NCBI RefSeq assembly: GCF_002764115.1
Contig: NZ_CP017940.1
Span: 780,501 to 844,500, forward strand
Reading direction: 5' to 3'
Length of the DNA stretch: 64,000 nucleotides
From: Phyllobacterium zundukense
GTDB lineage: Bacteria > Pseudomonadota > Alphaproteobacteria > Rhizobiales > Rhizobiaceae
The translations under genes and the position numbers were made by a program. Below, piece after piece: positions 1 through 8,461 of this stretch. Position 1 is the first letter of the stretch. Each line of letters starts with the position of its first letter. The notes under the pieces were generated by a model. That model searched no databases and was not told the DNA's origin. It saw nothing but the letters and a program-made list of their open reading frames with translations.

Positions 1-160
1 CGCCTTCGGCTATGGTGATCGAGCAATTATGCACGCCCAGTACATGGCCAGTTTCGGCCTGAATGTCGGAGCGGCTTTTGCCCTGATCGGCAAGCGAGAG
101 AGAATCGTCGGTTTTTTTGCCGAAAATGATGCAGACATTTTCCAGTGTGATCGCGGTCAT
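1..160 (-). CDS. choV: Choline/betaine ABC transporter ATP-binding protein, N-terminal part (ChoV/ProV-like)
   Basis: Only the first 53 codons lie in the window; the gene runs off the left edge. The start ATG (160-158) overlaps the TGA of choW by four bases (ATGA), so the two are almost certainly translationally coupled. The visible part begins MTAITLENVCIIFG and carries the insertion rich in D, S and Q (KTDDSLSLADQGKS) seen ahead of the Walker A region in ChoV-type ATPases; the Walker motifs themselves are outside the window. By family, this cytoplasmic subunit would hydrolyse ATP to drive uptake of choline or betaine through ChoW, with ChoX as binding protein. The assignment depends mainly on its position after choX and choW. 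Confidence 0.85.
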   Translation of the reverse strand, partial: MTAITLENVCIIFGKKTDDSLSLADQGKSRSDIQAETGHVLGVHNCSITIAEG

Positions 161-999
161 TCACCTGGCTCCTTGCCGGGACGGAAGATACGGTCAAGCA
201 CGATGGCAACGACCACGATGACAAGCCCTGCCTCGAAACCCAAGGCGGTATTGACAGAGTTGAGCGCGCGGACGACGGGAACGCCTAGCCCGTCCGCCCC
301 CACAAGCGCCGCAATGACCACCATGGAGAGCGACAGCATGATGGTCTGGGTAAGGCCTGCCAGAATTTGCGGCATGGCGTAGGGAAGCTCGATTTTCCAC
401 AGGAGCTGGCGCGACGATGCACCAAAGGCTTCACCGGCCTCGACCAGATGCAGCGGCGTTGACGAGACGCCAAGATGGGTGAGGCGAATGGGGGCAGGGA
501 GCACGAAAATGGCTGTCGCCAGCAGGCCTGGAACCATGCCGATGCCGAAGAACACGATAGCAGGGATCAGGTAGACGAAGGTCGGCAAGGTCTGCATCAG
601 ATCGAGAACAGGACGGATGGCCGCGTAGAACTTTGGCCGGTGTGCCGCAATGATGCCGATCGGAACGCCGATCCCCATGCACAGAATGCAGGAGGAGAGT
701 ACCAGCGTCAGCGTTTCCATCGTCTCCTGCCAGTATCCCTGGTTGAGGATGAACAGGAAGCCAAGGATTGTCAGGATGGTTACACCGACAGAGCGCCGCA
801 GTGCGTAGGCGATGGCGGCAAAGATTGCGATCATGACCAGTGGATGCGGATATTTCAGGATGAACATCAGTCCATCGATGAAACCCTGCATGATGGTCGC
901 CAATCCATCGAAGAACCATGCGAAATTGTTCGTAAGCCAATCGACGATGGCCTTCGCCGTGCTGCCAACCGGAATCTTGTCTTGCGTTAACCAATCCAA
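157..999 (-). CDS. choW: Choline ABC transporter permease (ChoW, ProW family)
   Basis: A 280-residue polytopic inner-membrane protein of the OpuAB/ProW permease family. Hydrophobic segments are visible near residues 24-50, 52-85 and through the middle, followed by the permease loop around GEAFGASSRQLLWKIELPYA, which contacts the ATPase. It starts with TTG at 999; a GAGGGG Shine-Dalgarno nine bases upstream supports this, and no in-frame ATG lies nearby. It follows choX on the same strand after a 129-bp gap containing a hairpin terminator, and its stop overlaps the choV start. Role by family: transmembrane channel of the high-affinity choline importer. The substrate is inferred from ChoX. Confidence 0.9.
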   Translation of the reverse strand: MDWLTQDKIPVGSTAKAIVDWLTNNFAWFFDGLATIMQGFIDGLMFILKYPHPLVMIAIFAAIAYALRRSVGVTILTILGFLFILNQGYWQETMETLTLVLSSCILCMGIGVPIGIIAAHRPKFYAAIRPVLDLMQTLPTFVYLIPAIVFFGIGMVPGLLATAIFVLPAPIRLTHLGVSSTPLHLVEAGEAFGASSRQLLWKIELPYAMPQILAGLTQTIMLSLSMVVIAALVGADGLGVPVVRALNSVNTALGFEAGLVIVVVAIVLDRIFRPGKEPGE

Positions 1000-1035
1000 G
1001 CGGAACTACCCCTCTGTAGTATAACGAATAAGCGG

Positions 1036-1067
1036 AAAAAGCCGTCCGGCCGGTATACCGGGCGGCC
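1036..1067 (-). terminator. Intercistronic hairpin with T-tract between choX and choW
   Basis: Read on the minus strand, a stem GCCGCCCGG / CCGGACGGC (one mismatch) closes around an 8-base loop and is followed directly by five T. It lies between the choX stop and the choW start in one operon. It probably acts as a partial terminator, giving more binding protein than permease and ATPase. Confidence 0.6.
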
Positions 1068-1128
1068 CATGTTCTTTTTATCCCAGAGACCTTTTGATCT
1101 CTTTAGCGATCCCCTAGGGGACCGGGCA

Positions 1129-2070
1129 TTAAAGTCCGAGCGACGACTTGACCGCCGGGAGGCCTTCCTTGCCGTCGAACGTCGTTACACCGGCAAGCCA
1201 GGTGTCAAGAATTGCTGGATTGGCTTTCAGCCATTCCGAAGCTGCCTTGGCGCCGTCTTGTCCCTCGTCAAGGATCTTGCCCATGATCTCATTTTCCATC
1301 TGCAGATTGAATTTGAGATTGGTCAGGAGCTTGCCGACATTCGGGCATTCCGTGGTGTAGCCAGCGCGAACGTTGGTGTGGATGATGGCACCGCCAAAGT
1401 CCTTGCCGAATACGTCATCACCGCCGGACAAATAGGCCAGCTTGAAGTTTGCATTCATCGGGTGCGGTTCCCAGCCGAGGAATACGATCGGCTTTTCGCT
1501 CTTAGTCTGCTTGGCGACCTGCGCCAGCATGCCCTGTTCGGACGATTCGGCGAGCTCAAAACCCTTGAGGCCGAACTGGTCCTTGGAGATCATGTCGAGG
1601 ATCAGGCGGTTGCCGTCATTGCCGGGCTCGATACCGTAGATCTTGCCGCCGAGATCATCCTTGAACTTGGCGATATCCTTGAAGTCCTTCAGGCCCTTGT
1701 CATAGAGATACTGCGGCACAGCGAGGGTGTATTTCGCACCGGTCAGATTGGGACCAAGATCCTCCACGGTCTTGTTTTCAAGATATGGCGTGACGTCCGC
1801 GGTCATGGTCGGCATCCAGTTGCCGAGGAATACATCAATGTCCTTCTTGCCCAGCGAGGCGTAGGTCACCGGCACGGAAAGAACCTTTGTGTCAGTCGTA
1901 TAACCCAGCGCCTTCAGCACCTCGCTTGTCGCCGCGGTGGTTGCCGTAATATCGGTCCAGCCCACATCGGCGAACCGAACGGCCTTGCAAGACTCAGGCT
2001 CGGCGGCGAAAGCAGTGCCAGCAGACAGCACCAGCGCCAAAGAAATGGTGAGTTTGGAAAGTACATTCAT
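1129..2070 (-). CDS. choX: Choline-binding periplasmic protein (ChoX)
   Basis: A 313-residue solute-binding protein of the OpuAC/ProX family. It starts at ATG 2070 behind GGAGAGGG; the frame is open further upstream but without a ribosome-binding site. Residues 1-22 form a signal peptide ending AGTAFA, with cleavage before AEPESC. The mature protein has ADVGWTDI near its start, then VFLGNWMPTM and FLGWEPHPM, the Trp-containing blocks that build the aromatic choline pocket in S. meliloti ChoX; overall similarity to that protein, from memory, is high. Role: captures choline (and acetylcholine in the known homologue) in the periplasm for ChoWV. First gene of its operon. Choline feeds glycine betaine synthesis, but no bet genes lie in the window. 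Confidence 0.9.
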   Translation of the reverse strand: MNVLSKLTISLALVLSAGTAFAAEPESCKAVRFADVGWTDITATTAATSEVLKALGYTTDTKVLSVPVTYASLGKKDIDVFLGNWMPTMTADVTPYLENKTVEDLGPNLTGAKYTLAVPQYLYDKGLKDFKDIAKFKDDLGGKIYGIEPGNDGNRLILDMISKDQFGLKGFELAESSEQGMLAQVAKQTKSEKPIVFLGWEPHPMNANFKLAYLSGGDDVFGKDFGGAIIHTNVRAGYTTECPNVGKLLTNLKFNLQMENEIMGKILDEGQDGAKAASEWLKANPAILDTWLAGVTTFDGKEGLPAVKSSLGL

Positions 2071-2264
2071 CGATAGTTCTCCCTCTCCGGGTTTCTCCCG
2101 GTTGTTGCTAGGTAGCAAGAACCAAGCACCAAACGGCCAAGCGTTCAAGCATAGGCGCGCATAAATCCAGTCAAATCGCGACAGTTGTTGATATTCCGAC
2201 AAAAGTTGCTGGCAAGGAGTATGAGAGGGTTCATGCCGTTGGCCAATTCAGGTTAAAGCGAGAC

Positions 2265-2858
2265 ATGGCAAAACTCTGTTTCAGCTACTCGGCAATGAAT
2301 GCCGGAAAATCCACGCTGCTCCTGCAGGCTTCCTACAATTATCAGGAGCGCGGCATGCGGACGATGCTGTTTACAGCCGCGCATTATGCCGAAAACGGGA
2401 TCGGAAGAATCACCTCGCGACTTGGTGTCAGCGCCGAGGCCGAACTTTATCGCGAAAGCGACATGCTGTTCGAGCGAATCGCTGCTGCTCACACGCAAAG
2501 CCCGCTCAGTTGCGTGTTTGTCGACGAAGCGCAGTTCCTGACCAAAGACCAGGTCTGGCAGCTCGCGCGCGTCGCGGACCGTCTCAATGTTCCGGTCATC
2601 TGTTTCGGGCTGCGTACCGATTTTCAGGGCAAGCTTTTCCCCGGTTCTTCGGAGCTCCTGGCCATTGCCGATACATTGCGTGAAATCCGCACCATCTGCC
2701 ATTGCGGTGCCAAGGCAACCATGGTTGTCCGGCATGATCCGCAGGGCAAGGCATTGATCGAAGGTGACCAGGTGGCGATCGAAAAGTCGGTCTATGTTTC
2801 CCTCTGCCGCAAGCACTGGGAAGAGGAGACGGGGCGCGTCAAGCCAACCGACTCTTAA
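2265..2858 (+). CDS. tdk: Thymidine kinase (type II)
   Basis: A 197-residue cytosolic enzyme that phosphorylates thymidine with ATP in the deoxynucleotide salvage pathway. The type II fold is shown by the P-loop-like segment SAMNAGKST (residues 9-17), the Walker B/catalytic motif FVDEAQFL (D87, E88), the lasso region and the zinc ribbon C145-x-C147 with C181-x2-H184. Length is normal for the family. It stands alone, divergent from choX, and the following operon begins 139 bp downstream. No clear terminator follows, although eight consecutive T lie at 2921-2928. Confidence 0.95.
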   Translation: MAKLCFSYSAMNAGKSTLLLQASYNYQERGMRTMLFTAAHYAENGIGRITSRLGVSAEAELYRESDMLFERIAAAHTQSPLSCVFVDEAQFLTKDQVWQLARVADRLNVPVICFGLRTDFQGKLFPGSSELLAIADTLREIRTICHCGAKATMVVRHDPQGKALIEGDQVAIEKSVYVSLCRKHWEEETGRVKPTDS

Positions 2859-2944
2859 ACAACTGGAAACGAATTCTCCGCTTGCAAGTTCGTCTCCGGA
2901 CCTGTCATTTTCCCGTAGGCTTTTTTTTCGCAATGTGGCGTGTC

Positions 2945-2950
2945 TATATT
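2945..2950 (+). promoter_or_regulatory. Possible -10 element (TATATT) ahead of the five-gene operon
   Basis: TATATT sits about 48 bp upstream of the first start codon of the operon at 2998. The matching -35 position is only a T-run, so this is a weak call made on composition and position. Confidence 0.3.
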
Positions 2951-2997
2951 CGCACGGTGCGGCAGGAATATTTTCGGGCAATTAGGGGAAGAGATAA

Positions 2998-4086
2998 ATG
3001 GCGAGTTTGCATAATTTTGATTCCGAGATCGAGAAGACCAGGACCATGGTCAACGAGATGCGGACGAAAATAGATCAATCCAGTGTTGTTCTCGATAAAT
3101 TCGCCAAGGCCGACGAGAAGATCGGCGCTTCGGATTTCGACATCGAAAATGCTCGCATCGACGATGTGCTGCGTCAGCAAAAGGTGATGGAGGGCAATAT
3201 TGCCGAACTGATCATCGGGCTCGAGGACGCTACGAATGTTTTCGGCTCGGAATTCGAAAGCATGAAGGGATTCTCAGGCTGGGAAAAATTCGTTGGGGTC
3301 TTTTCAAAGCAAAAGGCGCAGCGCCTGCGCTCTGACCGTGTGCGCAACATGTCGCTTGCCGGCAATCTCCAGGAACTGCTTTCCAAATCCGATCGTATCG
3401 TCGGCATTCTGAAGGAACAGAAAGCTGTTCTCGACGAGCGCTACAAGACATCCGAGACCAGCCTTGCGACTGTCATTGAGCGCCGCAAGACGACCATCGC
3501 CAACCTTGACGCCACGCAGAAGCGCATTGAAGAACTCAATCCTCTCCTGCTCGATATCGAGAACCGCATCGCTGCTTCCACCGATCAGGGCACGCGCACG
3601 GAGCTCGAAGGACAGCGGTCGAAGCTCGCGACTGAATATAATGAGCGCCAGGCCAAGGAACAGGAGCTTCTGGCGGAAAGTCAGACGCTGGAACGCTACA
3701 CCTCCATGTTCCAGACATTCGTCGATTCACTCAACAACCAGATCGCTGCGCAAAGCACTCTTATCAACAAGCTCGCCATCGATACCGAGCAGCGCATTGT
3801 GCTATACAAGGCGCTGGAAGATTCGTTGAAAACGGCAGCGCAGCAGGATGTCGCGCACAAGATCAACACGCTTGGCAGCAAGGTCGATACGGCAGCGGAA
3901 GAGACCATGGCCGGCGTTGGAGCAGCGGCACAGAAGCACATCGGCGATCTTCTCGAAATGCATGAGAAGAACATGGTCAGCTCGCAGGACATCCAGCGCC
4001 GCAAGAAGCTGGCGGACGATGCCTTCTCACGCCGGTTCTCCGAAGTCCTGAAGAAGCACAATTCCGCCGATTACGTTCAGAGTTAG
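2998..4086 (+). CDS. Conserved coiled-coil protein, first gene of an uncharacterised AAA+ operon
   Basis: I do not recognise a named family with certainty. The 362-residue protein is almost wholly helical and charged, with heptad-like stretches over about 10-45, 130-240 and 270-350, no signal peptide and no membrane segment. It is Gln/Glu/Lys-rich. The C-terminal part (KLAIDTEQRIVLYKALEDSL onward) resembles in style the long helical bundle of TelA/YaaN-type toxic-anion-resistance proteins, which also occur with uncharacterised partners; that similarity is tentative. Start ATG 2998 has a strong GGGGAAGAG site. The next gene begins 3 bp after its stop. Context suggests a cytoplasmic or membrane-peripheral partner of the AAA+ ATPase two genes downstream. 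Confidence 0.8.
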   Translation: MASLHNFDSEIEKTRTMVNEMRTKIDQSSVVLDKFAKADEKIGASDFDIENARIDDVLRQQKVMEGNIAELIIGLEDATNVFGSEFESMKGFSGWEKFVGVFSKQKAQRLRSDRVRNMSLAGNLQELLSKSDRIVGILKEQKAVLDERYKTSETSLATVIERRKTTIANLDATQKRIEELNPLLLDIENRIAASTDQGTRTELEGQRSKLATEYNERQAKEQELLAESQTLERYTSMFQTFVDSLNNQIAAQSTLINKLAIDTEQRIVLYKALEDSLKTAAQQDVAHKINTLGSKVDTAAEETMAGVGAAAQKHIGDLLEMHEKNMVSSQDIQRRKKLADDAFSRRFSEVLKKHNSADYVQS

Positions 4087-4089
4087 TCG

Positions 4090-5241
4090 ATGAATGAGAA
4101 TGCAGACCTCGCGGCAGCGGAGCGCTATTTTGGCGCTATCCGCGCCGCGCTGGATGGGCTGGAAATCTTTCTGAACAATCAGGACTCGCCGCTCTACAAG
4201 CATGACCTGGTTGCCCAGACCCTCTCGGAATATCTGCAGCGGCTGGACGCTTCATTCGAATGCTGGCGCAACCGGCTTGGCTTCACCGAACGCTTCCGCA
4301 TATCGAAAGCAGAGAGCGGATTTCCAGTCTTCCAGAACGTCCTTGAGCTTGAGAACGACAAGAAGGATGCAAAGGATCGCCTTGCGGCGATCCCGCCGGC
4401 GGAGGCGCTGCGCAGTGAAATGGCGGATTTCATTCTGCGCAACCGCGATTTTCCGCGCGACCTGCAAAAGTCGATGGCGGAGCGGACTTACCTGGAGACC
4501 GTCAATCAGGGCGAGGTTTTCTCACCCTTCCTTCTGCCTGTGACCATTCGCGTCTCGGTCAATCCAAAGACCATGCGGCCTCTCTACGTGGTGCATTGGG
4601 GCGCGTTCGACGGAGCATCGAATCTGCCATTGATCTATATGGCTGTTATTGAGGATTCATCCGAAGATCTGGTGGAAGCACTGGTCGGCAAGGATGGCAA
4701 ACTCAATCCCAAGGTGAAAATCCCGCTTCCCGTCGGCGGTTTGCTCAATCCGGAGCTTGCCCGCCGCTTCGATGATTTCGCCGCGAAGAACTCTGCCTAT
4801 TCTCTGTCGCCGGTGACCATCGCGACGAGTCTCGATCAGGATTTTCCGGAACTTCATCCGAAGCAGCTACGGCGCGTCGTGTTGGGACCATTCTATACGG
4901 CAGGAATTACTGAACATAATCAGAAGGTTGCCGATGTGCTGGAACGGGTGCGCAAGCCGGAGGATGCCTGGCTTCTGACCTGGACCTTGCAGGAGGTTTT
5001 CTCGAAGGCGGAGAAGCCGGGCAAGCGCGGTCTCTGGTCGTCGGAACCGTCACGCGAAGAATTTCATATCAATACCGACGATCTCGAAGCGGCACGGCAA
5101 GGCGTCAGTCACTATGAGCAGCACGCGCTCGTGCCGCATGAGGCTTACCAGGCGCTCTATGCCTCCGGTGAGGCAGCGGGTATTTTCAAGGGCTTTGCGA
5201 CGCATATCCTGTCCAATGGCCAGGTGATCAGCGGCATTTGA
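4090..5241 (+). CDS. Protein of unknown function, second gene of the AAA+ operon
   Basis: A 383-residue soluble-looking protein with no signal peptide, no clear membrane helix and no motif I recognise. The N-terminal 150 residues are predicted helical. The middle (about 155-260) has alternating hydrophobic beta-like strands (LLPVTIRVSV, RPLYVVHWGAF, LPLIYMAVI), and a mixed C-terminal part follows. It starts 3 bp after the previous stop and ends a few bases before the ATPase start, so it is part of one transcript. Its function cannot be stated; the spacing argues that it works with the coiled-coil protein and the ATPase. Confidence 0.8.
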   Translation: MNENADLAAAERYFGAIRAALDGLEIFLNNQDSPLYKHDLVAQTLSEYLQRLDASFECWRNRLGFTERFRISKAESGFPVFQNVLELENDKKDAKDRLAAIPPAEALRSEMADFILRNRDFPRDLQKSMAERTYLETVNQGEVFSPFLLPVTIRVSVNPKTMRPLYVVHWGAFDGASNLPLIYMAVIEDSSEDLVEALVGKDGKLNPKVKIPLPVGGLLNPELARRFDDFAAKNSAYSLSPVTIATSLDQDFPELHPKQLRRVVLGPFYTAGITEHNQKVADVLERVRKPEDAWLLTWTLQEVFSKAEKPGKRGLWSSEPSREEFHINTDDLEAARQGVSHYEQHALVPHEAYQALYASGEAAGIFKGFATHILSNGQVISGI

Positions 5242-5254
5242 GGGAGAGATGACC

Positions 5255-7165
5255 ATGGATGTCGGCCTTACAACAATTGAAGAAAAAGACATCGCCAAGC
5301 ACCTTGCCGTGGCACAAGCAATGGTCACGCGCTTCGTTTCCCTGGATAGCGGCGATGCCAAGCCCGGGACAGAAATTGCAGGGACAGGCAGGCGTTTTGT
5401 TCCAACTGTCTCCACCGGCGGGTTGCGCAAGACACGCGAGGTCGAGCTTGCGAAGACAATCCAATCCGTGCGGCTCGACGATCAGATGCTGTCCATTGCG
5501 CAGCACACATTGCTGTATCGGGCGCGGCGCGGGGTGGCGATTGCACTGGCGGTCGCCGATGTCTTCGGGCGGCAGAGCGATCTCGAAAGCCTGATGGCCC
5601 GCAATGCTTCCGCCCCGCTGCAAGGCGAGGACGCCAGCCATTTCAAGCGGCTTCTTTCCGCGGCTTCATATGTCGCCGCCTTCGCTCTTTCGGCCCATCT
5701 CGCGCAACTGATCGAGTCGGATTCCGAGCCAGCCAATGACATTCTGGCACCGGAGTTCGCCTTCGACACGGCGCAGGATGCGCTGAAATCGGTGATTGGC
5801 GGTCTGGACCGTGCGATTTCCGGTGCGAGTGACGAACAGGTTATGCTGTCACGCGCCAAAGCCTTTTCTGCGTTGGCTATCGATGGGCTGCTCCAGCGCA
5901 AGGGCCGTTTCGACGGGCTTGGCAGTTTCGAGGATATGCATCTGCGCCTCGACAGCGATGATTTCACGCTTGACGGATTCGACGTGGCGCCATCGAAGAA
6001 GCGCACGCCACTGGTGATGACCTTCAAGAAGCCCAATGAGGTTGTCGGCAATCACATCGCCAAGTTTCAGGCGCTGAAGCTTTCCAAGATGCTGATGGCT
6101 TATGATTTCGACCGGCAGCTCAATCCGTTTGTCGAACTCGGCGGCTTCCTCTTCACCTTTATCGGCGATGGTGCGCCCGGCACCGGCAAAACCACGCTGA
6201 TCCAGATGATTGCCGGTCTCGTCAACGATTATTGCCAGGTGGCGGGCTATACTTTCCACTACGAGAATTTCGGCGTCGACCAGATTTCGTCCTACCAGGG
6301 CAAATCCGGACAGAACTGCAAACAGTTCGTGACCAATGTACTGAACCCGCGTGTGATCGGCTTTGGCACGATCGACGATATAGACCAGGTGGCGGCCAAG
6401 CGCTCAGATGACCGTGCTTCGTCAGGCCAGCATGAAATCACTGGCGTACTGATGGAAGCCTTTTCCGGCGCATCGACTGTCGTGCGCGGCAATTGCTCGT
6501 TCGGGATGTTTTCCAACTATCCGGAAAATGTCGATGACGCATTGCGCCAGCGCGCTGGCGCGCGCTGGCTGGTGAATGGCCCGCAGACGCGCGACGACTA
6601 TATCGACATCTTCGCGCTGCTGGCGGGAAAGAACCACGAGATCCCGCTCGGCGATCACAAGCTCTTCGAAGCCCAGCAGATTGAGCGGGCAGTGGAGACC
6701 GCCTATGACGAATTGTCGAAGCCGCAGGAAGATGGGCTAAGAGCGGTCTATGACCGTTTCATTAAGGAAAATGGCGAGCCGGAAACATTGTCCGATGTCG
6801 GTACCTATCTCCACATGATCAAGGAACGCGAGCCGCGCTTCACTGGCCGGGCCATCAAGAATGTCACCGACGCGATCAAGATGCGGGCGATGGATGTCGA
6901 ATTGCCGGACGAATGGTTCGAAAAGCCCGAAAGCTTCATGCACAGGAGCTATGATGACAAGAAGGCGATGATCGAGGAATTGCGCAAGCCGTTCACAATG
7001 GAAATGGTGCTGCAGGAGACCAATCGCTATGCGGATTCGGAATTCCGCTACGCCGACAAATCCGATGATGCCGCCGTGGACAAGATGGTCCGCGATGCGA
7101 GACTGCGCGAACGGGCGGTACGGGAAGTAGAGGCGCTGAAAGCCAAGGGACAGTGGGACGCCTGA
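5255..7165 (+). CDS. AAA+ family ATPase of the uncharacterised operon
   Basis: A 636-residue protein with a helical N-terminal region of about 290 residues and a C-terminal AAA+ module. Walker A is GDGAPGTGKTT (about 304-314). The Walker B-like segment is GFGTIDDID (aspartates near 374-377), with Asp where the catalytic Glu usually sits. A sensor-1-like GMFSNYP follows, then RQRAGARW (R431, R433), a likely arginine finger. No membrane segment is present. GGGAG lies 8 bp before ATG 5255, so I prefer this start; an ATG at 5249 is also possible. Its stop overlaps the next start (TGATG). By family it is a mechanochemical ATPase that remodels a protein substrate. The substrate is unknown, and the neighbours suggest an envelope-associated job. 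Confidence 0.85.
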   Translation: MDVGLTTIEEKDIAKHLAVAQAMVTRFVSLDSGDAKPGTEIAGTGRRFVPTVSTGGLRKTREVELAKTIQSVRLDDQMLSIAQHTLLYRARRGVAIALAVADVFGRQSDLESLMARNASAPLQGEDASHFKRLLSAASYVAAFALSAHLAQLIESDSEPANDILAPEFAFDTAQDALKSVIGGLDRAISGASDEQVMLSRAKAFSALAIDGLLQRKGRFDGLGSFEDMHLRLDSDDFTLDGFDVAPSKKRTPLVMTFKKPNEVVGNHIAKFQALKLSKMLMAYDFDRQLNPFVELGGFLFTFIGDGAPGTGKTTLIQMIAGLVNDYCQVAGYTFHYENFGVDQISSYQGKSGQNCKQFVTNVLNPRVIGFGTIDDIDQVAAKRSDDRASSGQHEITGVLMEAFSGASTVVRGNCSFGMFSNYPENVDDALRQRAGARWLVNGPQTRDDYIDIFALLAGKNHEIPLGDHKLFEAQQIERAVETAYDELSKPQEDGLRAVYDRFIKENGEPETLSDVGTYLHMIKEREPRFTGRAIKNVTDAIKMRAMDVELPDEWFEKPESFMHRSYDDKKAMIEELRKPFTMEMVLQETNRYADSEFRYADKSDDAAVDKMVRDARLRERAVREVEALKAKGQWDA

Positions 7166-8451
7166 TGGACCTTCTCTACGAAAACGAGCTCATCTACGGG
7201 CGCTTGCTGACGGTCGACCAGCCGCATCTGATCGAGCGCTACAACCGCGCGCTGAAATCCTTCGGGTTTCCTGCGACCAAGCTCAAGAAATTCGACATTG
7301 ACCGGACCGGCTTTTCGCCGGAAATCGCCAAGGAGCTGAAAGACCCGTCCTATCTCGATCCAAATGGCGTCAACCGGCGGTTCATCATCCTGACCCCGGC
7401 GCAGGCGGACCTGCCGGTCGTTCACACGCAGTTCTCCAACACATCGCAGTTGATGTATGAGTTTTTTACCAGCAACTCCCGTGCGATCAATGCGCTGACG
7501 ATCAAGGATGTACTTTACGGCGAGATCGAGGATTCCGTCTCGGTCGTCAACGATATCGAGGATTTGCTGTCGATCAACCAGGTGGAATTCCGGGTCCTGT
7601 CGGCTGAGAACGTCATGGGGCAGGCCGCTGAACTGCGACTGCTGGTCGACCGGCTACAGGATGAGCCGGATGCGTGGCGCAACAATGAACTCTTGAACCG
7701 CATGGTCGAACTCGCCAAGGTCACCGGCGATATCCGCGAGAATTCGCTGGTGCCGGACAAGGTGCTGTTCCGGCACCGCGCGTTTTGGACCAGCCATTTT
7801 GGCGGCACGTACATCTTCGTTGATGATAACACGACCACGGTCATTGGTGACCCGTCAGCGCCGGGATTCCGCCGCTCGCGCCCCTGGCAGGTCAATTACA
7901 TTTCTATTCTGGACGCCGAACAGGTCTTCCAGTTTCTGAGCACAACCTCGCGCATCGAATTGCCGCGCGCCTCATGGATCGAGCAATCCGGCTATCTGGA
8001 GAATCGCGGCGAGATGATCATCCGGCACCTGATCCAGACGCTGGAGCCGGATCGGGACCTGACCAATATCGACCGCATCTGGCTGCAGACATGGATTCAC
8101 GCCAATGCCAGCCTGATCAATCATGATGGCACCTGGCCATTCCTCAATGCGGTGAAACGCGAAATCGGCCAGACCGGCCAGCTCAACATGACCGAGATCG
8201 ATCCGAAGCGCCGGTTCCTGGTTGTCCGCGCGCTACCCCGCCATCCGGATGCCTGGCTGGTCAACCATCTGATCAGCGATTTCGTGCCGTGGGATTTCTT
8301 GTCTCGCTACGTCTTCAACAAGGCTGGATTCTATGCGGACTATCAGGGTTGGAGCCCTTCCTATCAGCGGCACGTTGTCGATATTCTCAAAACAACCTAT
8401 CTGAAAGACAAGGAAGGGCTGCGAAAGCGGCTCTATGGACTTGAACAGTGA
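7165..8451 (+). CDS. DUF6638-like protein of unknown function
   Basis: A 428-residue protein whose ATG overlaps the ATPase stop by one base (TGATG), a sign of translational coupling; an in-frame GTG lies 12 bp upstream. It looks soluble and globular, rich in aromatic and acidic residues, without a signal peptide. From memory it matches the rhizobial family labelled DUF6638, which has no known activity. I see no catalytic motif I can name. Blocks such as FFTSNSRAINALTIKD and YVFNKAGFYADYQGW look conserved in style but are not diagnostic. Being coupled to the ATPase suggests it is an adaptor or direct partner. Confidence 0.75.
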   Translation: MDLLYENELIYGRLLTVDQPHLIERYNRALKSFGFPATKLKKFDIDRTGFSPEIAKELKDPSYLDPNGVNRRFIILTPAQADLPVVHTQFSNTSQLMYEFFTSNSRAINALTIKDVLYGEIEDSVSVVNDIEDLLSINQVEFRVLSAENVMGQAAELRLLVDRLQDEPDAWRNNELLNRMVELAKVTGDIRENSLVPDKVLFRHRAFWTSHFGGTYIFVDDNTTTVIGDPSAPGFRRSRPWQVNYISILDAEQVFQFLSTTSRIELPRASWIEQSGYLENRGEMIIRHLIQTLEPDRDLTNIDRIWLQTWIHANASLINHDGTWPFLNAVKREIGQTGQLNMTEIDPKRRFLVVRALPRHPDAWLVNHLISDFVPWDFLSRYVFNKAGFYADYQGWSPSYQRHVVDILKTTYLKDKEGLRKRLYGLEQ

Positions 8452-8461
8452 AGGATACAGT

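Noticed and set aside
1069..2076. Long plus-strand open frame (335 codons) opposite choX
   Set aside because: It is the antisense shadow of a gene with clear signal peptide, ribosome-binding site and family match; the antisense product has no recognisable domain.
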